Shown here: piece by piece, positions 6,515 to 6,811 of the stretch
Numbering within the stretch: position 1 is the first letter of the stretch
Layout: each line of letters begins with the position of its first letter
NCBI GenBank assembly: GCA_014729665.1
Contig: WJJO01000086.1
Span: forward strand, 1-6,811
DNA: 6,811 nt
Source: Caldifarciminota bacterium
Lineage (GTDB): Bacteria > Hydrothermota > Tepidihabitantia > B3-TA06
Reading direction: 5' to 3'
The notes under the pieces: generated by a model
What the model saw: only the letters and a program-made list of their open reading frames with translations
Told to the model about the DNA's origin: nothing
The model's database searches: none
Translations under genes and position numbers: made by a program

Positions 6515-6560
6515 TTTTAACTCGGTAAACTTCGCCGTAAGCGTGAACCGAGTTTAAAAC
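6515..6560. repeat. Inverted repeat / hairpin 4
   Basis: GTTTTAACTCGGT (6515-6527) pairs with ACCGAGTTTAAAAC (6547-6560) with a single bulged base. Within the 19-nt interior, TTCGC and GCGTGAA can extend the structure with one bulge. This is the longest stem in the region. Confidence 0.75.
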
Positions 6561-6675
6561 ATCTATACCCAATATTTGACGATCAGGCCTAAAATGTGAA
6601 TAATTGGACTAAAGGATGACTAATTCCTTTACACGCCACGAGCACCGATCCCAGAGATTCACCCCCTCTTTTATT

Positions 6676-6694
6676 CTCCCCCATCAAGGGGGAG
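6676..6694. repeat. G/C-rich stem-loop just after the upstream gene
   Basis: CTCCCCC and GGGGGAG form a perfect 7-bp stem around a 5-nt loop, five bases beyond the stop codon of the minus-strand gene at 6700. The placement suggests a transcript 3'-end or mRNA-stabilising structure, but the minus strand continues AATAAAAG rather than with a T-run, so a classical intrinsic terminator is not supported. CCCCCTTGATGGGGG-type sequences are familiar as dispersed intergenic repeats in other bacteria. Confidence 0.5.
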
Positions 6695-6699
6695 GTGAT

Positions 6700-6811
6700 C
6701 TAGCGAACCAGTATTACTTTCTCCGCAGTTTGACTGCCGGTTCTCGGTACAACGAAATAGACTCCAGGAGAAAATCCGTCGCCCCATGAAATGGTACCCG
6801 GACCATCGAGG
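6700..6811 (-). CDS. C-terminus of a probable secreted/surface protein with T9SS-like sorting tail (partial)
   Basis: Only the last 36 residues and the TAG stop lie in the window; the gene continues past the right edge. The tail reads LDGPGTISWGDGFSPG, then VYFVVPRTGSQTAEKVILVR at the very end. This fits the short C-terminal domain that directs export and surface attachment through the type IX (Por) system: a GVYFV strand, a polar turn containing G, and a final K-V-x-L-V-R strand ending at the stop. The passenger domain, and so the function, cannot be seen. The gene points toward proS on the same strand but is separated from it by about 635 bp of repeats and proS's own promoter, so co-transcription is unlikely. 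The assignment rests on the tail pattern alone; a FlgD-like Ig repeat with the same end motif is an alternative. Confidence 0.75.
   Translation of the reverse strand, partial: LDGPGTISWGDGFSPGVYFVVPRTGSQTAEKVILVR

Larger units (their letters stand above)
6065..6699. other. Repeat-rich intergenic mosaic upstream of proS
   Basis: This stretch of about 635 bp between the surface-protein gene and proS has no intact gene that I can support. A 70-codon minus-strand frame at 6360-6572 crosses the 11-bp repeat and three hairpins and shows no protein-like motif. Instead the region holds, from the proS side outward, the operon promoter, 7-bp and 9-bp degenerate tandem repeats, a possible relic of a biotinyl/lipoyl domain, an 11-bp tandem repeat, four hairpins and a final stem-loop. 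Each is listed separately. The stretch 6561-6675 shows nothing I can name. Confidence 0.75.

Noticed and set aside
6360..6572. Minus-strand 70-codon frame in the intergenic region
   Set aside because: It runs through hairpins 2-4 and the 11-bp repeat. The peptide shows no family motif, and repeat units not divisible by three argue against coding.

Overview
The window carries a compact translation and transcription gene cluster on the minus strand, followed upstream by about 635 bp of repeat-rich non-coding DNA and the 3' end of a surface-protein gene. In transcription order the cluster is proS (prolyl-tRNA synthetase), rimP (30S maturation factor), nusA (elongation/termination factor) and infB (initiation factor IF2). 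The genes are separated by 1 nt, 0 nt and a 4-nt ATGA overlap, so they almost certainly form one translationally coupled operon. The rimP-nusA-infB core is widely conserved in bacteria. Placing proS in front recalls the Firmicutes arrangement, but polC, ylxR and the L7Ae-like gene are absent.

The organism is a bacterium. The partial gene at the right edge ends in a tail of the type IX secretion (Por) sorting kind, which is typical of the FCB group and of several uncultured candidate phyla such as WOR-3/TA06-like lineages. The intergenic DNA is full of short degenerate tandem repeats of a style common in metagenome-derived genomes. I cannot assign the phylum more closely.

Layout: 1-151 is the 3' flank of infB with no assignable gene. 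152-2320 is infB. 2317-3927 is nusA. 3928-4377 is rimP. 4379-6064 is proS. 6071-6098 is a strong-looking promoter whose predicted start is the A of the proS ATG, which suggests a leaderless operon mRNA. 6065-6699 is a mosaic: a 7-bp repeat (5 units), a 9-bp repeat (4 units), a possible relic of a biotinyl/lipoyl domain, an 11-bp repeat (6 units) with phased A-tracts, four hairpins in a row, and a G/C-rich stem-loop. 6700-6811 is the C-terminus of a probable secreted protein.

The four operon genes are all housekeeping, but two carry unusual residues. IF2 departs from consensus in three GTPase motifs (GRITQR in switch I, TKSD for NKxD, SGI for SAK). NusA has lost the second glycine of its KH1 GXXG loop and bears a long, very acidic C-terminal tail. 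These changes and the leaderless operon start are the most interesting points. I see no new defence system, CRISPR array or mobile element.
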